DNA of 37,085 nucleotides from UBA8828 sp964510855 (GTDB lineage Bacteria > Verrucomicrobiota > Verrucomicrobiia > Opitutales > UBA953), in the NCBI GenBank assembly GCA_964510855.1, contig CAZEDB010000015.1, positions 1-37,085 of the forward strand. Reading direction: 5' to 3'. Positions 33,883 to 37,085 of the stretch are shown here, one piece after another. The notes under the pieces were generated by a model. The model worked only from the letters and a program-made list of their open reading frames with translations, did no database searches and was not told the DNA's origin. How positions within the stretch are numbered: position 1 is the first letter of the stretch; each line of letters starts with the position of its first letter. Made by a program: the position numbers and the translations under genes.

Positions 33883-35157
33883 ATGCGGCGCGAGCGCATC
33901 GCCATCATCGGCGCAGGCATCAGCGGCTTGGGTTGTGCACGCTTTCTCGACCCTTGGCATGAGGTAACGGTGATTAATGATGCCACTCGACCGGGTGGAC
34001 ACGCCCACACCATCGATGTAACCGAACCAGGCACTGGCCTACGTAAGCCGATGGACGTCGGCTTCATGGTCTACAATGAAGTGACCTATCCCCTGCTCTG
34101 CCGACTTTTTCGCGAGCTGGGCACCCGCCCCCAACCCACCTCGATGTCATTTTCGGTGCGCCACGATCCGAGTGGACTCGAGTGGTCGGGTTCATCGATT
34201 AATCATCTCTTTGCCCAGCGTAAAAATATTTTTCGTCCCCGCCACTGGCGTCTCTTATTACAGATTTCTCGCTTCAATCAGCTTGCCGCTGAAGGCTGGA
34301 AATCAATTGAGGCCGAGTCTACCCCTCTCGCCGCGTGGTGTGCCCGTCATGGTTTAGGTCGCGACTTTCTTGATCTCTACTTAGTGCCCATGAGTTCGGC
34401 GGTTTGGTCAACGCCACCTGAATTGATGTTGGAATTCCCCGCCGCCAAGCTGCTGCGGTTTTTCCATAATCACGGTTTCCTAGGTCTGCATACGCAACAC
34501 CCTTGGCTAACCCCAGGCGGAGGTTCACGCACTTACGTTGAAGCGCTCATCCAGCGCTTACGCGGGCGCGTACGCCTAGGCCAAGGCGCAGAAGCGGTTA
34601 AGCGCAGCGCAGAAGGCGTCGACGTGCGCATTGGAGGTCAGTGGGAAGGTTACGACCGCGTGATTTTTGCCACCCACGCCCCGACCACTTGCCAACTCTT
34701 ACAGGACATAAGCGCGGAAGAACGCGCGGTGTTAACGCCTTTTGCTTTCAACCAAAACGTGGCTACGGTCCATACCGATATGTCGGTCTTGCCGCGCACG
34801 CCCCTTGCTCGCGCTTCTTGGAATGTCCGCACTTGGGACGAAAATGGCCGCCGCCTCACGTCCACCCACTACTGGATGAATTCACTACAAGGGGTTTCAG
34901 ATCGTGAAAATTATTTGGTCAGCATTAATCACCCCCAACAGATTGATCCCAAAAAGGTGCTGCAAACCATTCCAAGTGCCCACCCCTTGTTCTCACTGGC
35001 GGCTTTACGCGCACAAGGCGAAGTCGCAGCCCTTAACGCTCAGCCCGGGGCACGGGTCCATTTCGTCGGCGCCTGGCAACGCTATGGTTTTCACGAAGAC
35101 GGCCTTTGGTCAGCGCATCGACTTTGTAGTCAACTTCTCGGAGGTGAACCCTGGTGA
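33883..35157 (+). CDS. FAD/NAD(P)-binding oxidoreductase (amine-oxidase-like, cyclopropane-lipid cluster type)
   Basis: 424-residue flavoprotein. The dinucleotide-binding loop IIGAGISGLG (8-17), the second Rossmann segment VTVINDATRPGGHAHT and MDVGFMVYNEVTYP are the pattern of the FAD-dependent proteins that accompany DUF1365 and cyclopropane-fatty-acid synthase genes. The C-terminal block VHFVGAWQRYGFHEDGLWSA completes the FAD site. Substrate is unproven; a role in desaturation or modification of acyl chains is suspected. It starts 2 nt after the desaturase and overlaps trmO by GTGA, so all three are co-transcribed. Confidence 0.88.
   Translation: MRRERIAIIGAGISGLGCARFLDPWHEVTVINDATRPGGHAHTIDVTEPGTGLRKPMDVGFMVYNEVTYPLLCRLFRELGTRPQPTSMSFSVRHDPSGLEWSGSSINHLFAQRKNIFRPRHWRLLLQISRFNQLAAEGWKSIEAESTPLAAWCARHGLGRDFLDLYLVPMSSAVWSTPPELMLEFPAAKLLRFFHNHGFLGLHTQHPWLTPGGGSRTYVEALIQRLRGRVRLGQGAEAVKRSAEGVDVRIGGQWEGYDRVIFATHAPTTCQLLQDISAEERAVLTPFAFNQNVATVHTDMSVLPRTPLARASWNVRTWDENGRRLTSTHYWMNSLQGVSDRENYLVSINHPQQIDPKKVLQTIPSAHPLFSLAALRAQGEVAALNAQPGARVHFVGAWQRYGFHEDGLWSAHRLCSQLLGGEPW
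35140..35147 (+). promoter_or_regulatory. strong ribosome-binding site for trmO
   Basis: GGAGGTGA, a near-perfect Shine-Dalgarno sequence 6 nt before the GTG at 35154. It decides the start of trmO and stands out in a window where such sites are rare. Confidence 0.8.
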
Positions 35158-35990
35158 GTCGTAAATCCTCTGAAAACGCCGACCTGCCTGCGCTGACCCT
35201 CAAGCCCATTGGCGTCGTACGCACGGCTAAACAACTCAAGCACGCGGCCCGTCACCAGCCCGACGAGCAAAGCGAGGAGCGCAACGTCATCGAGTTGCTA
35301 CCCGTACCTGGTTATCAAGAAGCCCTCCATGATCTCCAAGGCTTTGAGCGTATTTGGATTGTATGGTGGTTTCATCTTAACACGCGTTGGCGCTCGAAAG
35401 TCCTTCCCCCTTACGGCCCAGATCGTCGACTCGGGCTTTTCGCCACTCGTACCCCGCACCGACCTAACCCGATTGGCATTACGCCGGTTAAACTTTTTTC
35501 TGTAACCAAGAATCGGCTAGAAATTGGGCCCTGCGATTTAGTGGACGGTACCCCGATTCTCGATCTCAAACCTTACCTACCTGCCTACGACAGCTTCCCC
35601 AACGCTGCCACTGGCTGGTGGGCGGACTTCATGGCAGCCGAAGCCGCACGCGGGCCTACCCAAGTTACGATTGCCCCGCTTGCGCGCGCCCAACTCGACT
35701 GGTTAGCCAAGGATTGGCAGATTGAGTTCGAAGGTCGCATGCTCGAAATTTTATCCCGCGACCCCTCGCCGCATCGTACGCGGCGGATTCGTAATCGACG
35801 CGGCGGCGGCTTCGACATTGCTTGCGGGGCTTGGCGCGCGGTGTTCGACTTGGCGAATGGGGTGGCGACGGTGACCTCGGTCGAGCCGGCCTTCCCGCCG
35901 ACGTTCCTCAAGGATTCCGCAAGAACAAGAATTCCGGATAGGGAAGCGCAGATGAGCTTCCTCGCCAAATGGGCGAATAAGGAAGAATAG
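35154..35990 (+). CDS. trmO: tRNA (N6-threonylcarbamoyladenosine(37)-N6)-methyltransferase TrmO
   Basis: 278 residues. TrmO uses SAM to methylate t6A37 to m6t6A37 in certain threonine tRNAs. The LKPIGVVRT opening (16-24), FERIWIVWWFH and the signature RTPHRPNPIGITPVKL are diagnostic, followed by the DGTPILDLKPYLPAYD block and a C-terminal domain with RGGGFDIACG. It is somewhat longer than E. coli TrmO (235). The GTG start lies in a GTGA overlap with the oxidoreductase stop, supported by the ribosome-binding site above. A tRNA-modification gene inside a lipid unit is unexpected. Confidence 0.92.
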   Translation: MSRKSSENADLPALTLKPIGVVRTAKQLKHAARHQPDEQSEERNVIELLPVPGYQEALHDLQGFERIWIVWWFHLNTRWRSKVLPPYGPDRRLGLFATRTPHRPNPIGITPVKLFSVTKNRLEIGPCDLVDGTPILDLKPYLPAYDSFPNAATGWWADFMAAEAARGPTQVTIAPLARAQLDWLAKDWQIEFEGRMLEILSRDPSPHRTRRIRNRRGGGFDIACGAWRAVFDLANGVATVTSVEPAFPPTFLKDSARTRIPDREAQMSFLAKWANKEE

Positions 35991-35993
35991 CGG

Positions 35994-36041
35994 CCGCAGG
36001 CCCTCCGATTTCACTCGCTAAAAGAAATTAGTTGCCTGCGG
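35994..36041. repeat. inverted repeat after trmO
   Basis: CCGCAGGC (35994-36001) and GCCTGCGG (36034-36041) form an 8-bp inverted repeat with a 32-nt loop, directly after the trmO stop and 31 nt before the third PEP-CTERM gene. There is no T tract, so it is not a standard terminator. Confidence 0.5.
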
Positions 36042-36071
36042 TCAGGGTCATTATTGCTTTATTTTACTGCC

Positions 36072-36734
36072 ATGCGTGCAACCGCCCTCCTCCCCGCCCT
36101 GCTCATCGCCGCCTCGGTCCATGGCGCCACTTTCACCTATACGTCGCCCTACGACAAGACGTACGACAGCACCCTTGAGTCCCCTTTCGCCGGCACCGCG
36201 ACACTGACTTACACTGCCGGATCCAAGCTGGCCAATGGCAATTACACCTGGTCGAACCTGATCAACAATTACGGGATGACCTTCACTGCCACCTTCACCC
36301 TAAACGACTCCTCTACCCAAACCTTTACCCAAGCCGATCTTTCTTTTCATACCGATTCTGAGGAGTTTTGGGGTGTGACCCATGCCGATGCCCTTGCTGG
36401 CGTAAACGTGCTTTTACTCGGTGATACCTTCCTATTCACCAACAGCAACTACACGTTACAGGATCGTTATCCCGGCTCAGCCAATTTCGTCAACGCTAAC
36501 AATTTCAAGCTTAACCATATACCTTTGACCCTTGGCGGAGAGTCTGAAGATCCTTACGCGGGCTACCTATTTAGACAAGTTGGCTCCTCGGTGATGTTTT
36601 TCGGTAACTACGGCGCCTCGCTGACGCTTGCACAAAACCCTCCCGCCATCCCCGAACCCTCCACCTACGGCCTGATCCTCGGTGGCCTGGCCCTCGCTGG
36701 CGCAGCGATTCGCCGCCGGAAGATTTCCAAGTAA
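36072..36734 (+). CDS. secreted PEP-CTERM protein
   Basis: 220 residues from MRATALLPALLIAASVHGATF, a signal peptide cut near VHGA. An in-frame start 18 nt upstream is less likely. The body is Thr/Asn/Tyr-rich and beta-like with no known domain. The PEP-CTERM tail (PEPS near 194, GLILGGLALAGAAI, RRRKISK) is the same peptide as in the two proteins at 19152-20593, but its DNA has diverged at several synonymous sites and the post-stop palindrome is missing. It sits between trmO and a DUF1365 gene, apparently interrupting a lipid-related unit. Confidence 0.88.
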   Translation: MRATALLPALLIAASVHGATFTYTSPYDKTYDSTLESPFAGTATLTYTAGSKLANGNYTWSNLINNYGMTFTATFTLNDSSTQTFTQADLSFHTDSEEFWGVTHADALAGVNVLLLGDTFLFTNSNYTLQDRYPGSANFVNANNFKLNHIPLTLGGESEDPYAGYLFRQVGSSVMFFGNYGASLTLAQNPPAIPEPSTYGLILGGLALAGAAIRRRKISK

Positions 36735-36982
36735 GGGAATCGAGGTTGAGCGCGCCGCCCGACTCAGGCTCGGCATGCTGGGCATCAAGCCTAGCGACAT
36801 CCTCGAGGAGCTCCGGAAGTTAAGTCGTGCGGCAAGGGGCCGCCGGCTAGTTGTGCCGGCCCCATCCGCACCGCACGGGCGGAGGCCTCGGACAGACGCG
36901 CCTACCCAAGGCGTCCCTATCTGGGCCACCCCGACCGGGGGCGACCTTGCCTTCGGGACACTTCTCGTCACCGTCAAGGGCG
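36735..36982. other. GC-rich structured intergenic stretch
   Basis: 248 nt with no secure gene. A strong hairpin is visible: GTGCGG (36827-36832) with CCGCAC (36866-36871), enclosing GGGGCCG (36836-36842) with CGGCCCC (36857-36863). An alternative pairing joins GCCGGC (36842-36847) and GCCGGC (36855-36860). A possible 75-codon reading frame (36775-37002) begins MLGIKPSDILEELRKLSRAA and looks helical at first, but it continues as low-complexity Arg/Pro/Thr, so it is not called as a gene. Confidence 0.4.
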
Positions 36983-36987
36983 GTGAC
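36967..36987 (+). promoter_or_regulatory. hairpin enclosing the start site of the DUF1365 gene
   Basis: Perfect 7-bp stem GTCACCG / CGGTGAC with loop TCAAGGG. The loop carries the AAGGG ribosome-binding sequence and the 3' strand carries the GTG start (36983). It is the same geometry as the metH leader. Confidence 0.5.
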
Positions 36988-37085
36988 TGCCCGACTCTAT
37001 GACTGTGACGTGATGCATGCGCGTCTTGCTCCACGCGAGCACCGCTTCACCCATTCGGTTTTCACTTTAGTAGCCGATATCGAAA
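36983..37085 (+). CDS. DUF1365 family protein, N-terminal part (runs off the window)
   Basis: Only 34 codons are present. From a GTG at 36983 the product reads TARLYDCDVMHARLAPREH then RFTHSVFTLVADIE. The pattern LY-x4-VMHxRLxPxxHxFxxxVFxLxxDIE is the conserved N-terminus of DUF1365 proteins, which lie beside FAD oxidoreductases and cyclopropane-fatty-acid synthases in many genomes. An ATG at 37013 would cut off the conserved RLYDCDV segment. AAGGG lies 2 nt before the GTG, inside a hairpin loop. The rest of the gene, and perhaps a cfa-type gene, should lie beyond position 37085. Confidence 0.8.
   Translation, partial: MTARLYDCDVMHARLAPREHRFTHSVFTLVADIE

Noticed and set aside
36775..37002. 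75-codon plus-strand frame before DUF1365
   Set aside because: Only its first 20 residues look protein-like; the rest is low complexity, there is no ribosome-binding site and it overlaps the DUF1365 start. Kept only as part of the structured-region finding.
36567..37034. 155-codon minus-strand frame at the right end
   Set aside because: It runs opposite the PEP-CTERM tail and the DUF1365 start, is Arg/Ser/Pro-rich and has no motif.

Overview
The window reads as a bacterial chromosome segment from the Verrucomicrobiota, most probably class Opitutae (inference). The support is three secreted proteins with the PEPSTYGLILGG sorting tail typical of that group, a double-length UvrA of the kind known from Chlamydiae (same superphylum), a GC-rich base composition, many ATGA/GTGA gene overlaps and few strong Shine-Dalgarno sites. 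No rRNA, tRNA, CRISPR array, insertion sequence or prophage gene was seen. One 100-N scaffold gap lies at 18062-18161.

Layout. 80-12094 (+): a tightly packed housekeeping run with 5-formyl-THF cyclo-ligase, a four-ATPase tandem UvrA, a membrane-anchored transglutaminase-like protein, pdxJ, acpS, the NAD(P)H-hydrate repair enzyme and dprA. Four successive junctions overlap by 4 nt. 12096-16392: a SanA/YdcF-like protein (-), an orphan NtrC-type sigma54 activator and a DUF1080 protein (+), then a two-gene unit (-) with a conserved protein of doubtful annotation and a gamma-carbonic-anhydrase-like hexapeptide protein. 16493-17115 (+): rplU-rpmA with a clear terminator. 17196-18962: a small membrane protein, a Dabb-domain protein, the scaffold gap with CT-rich repeats, and rsmG.

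19152-20641 (+): two unrelated PEP-CTERM proteins whose last 90 nt, running past the stop codon, are identical but for one base. 20701-24710 (+): cobalamin-dependent metH, with a short leader that can form two mutually exclusive hairpins around its ribosome-binding site, and a small overlapping gene. 24707-28806 (-): a probable five-gene unit of a DUF420 membrane protein, a FtsB/DivIC-like division protein, argH, a LysE-family exporter and a DUF418 membrane protein. 28866-30695 (+): a secreted GH29 alpha-L-fucosidase.

30698-37085: an ECF sigma factor, a membrane anti-sigma-like protein and a secreted PDZ protein on the minus strand. Divergent from them are a fatty-acid desaturase, a FAD-dependent oxidoreductase, trmO, a third PEP-CTERM protein and the start of a DUF1365 gene. 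The oxidoreductase and DUF1365 families accompany cyclopropane-fatty-acid/lipid-modification loci elsewhere, often under ECF control. This right-hand block may therefore be a membrane-lipid stress module (inference).

The points most worth a second look are the sigma/anti-sigma overlap around an A7 run, the metH and DUF1365 leaders (ribosome-binding site in a hairpin loop, GTG start in the stem), the homogenised PEP-CTERM tail cassette, the asymmetric tandem UvrA, and the exact 55-bp contig overlap hidden by the N gap.
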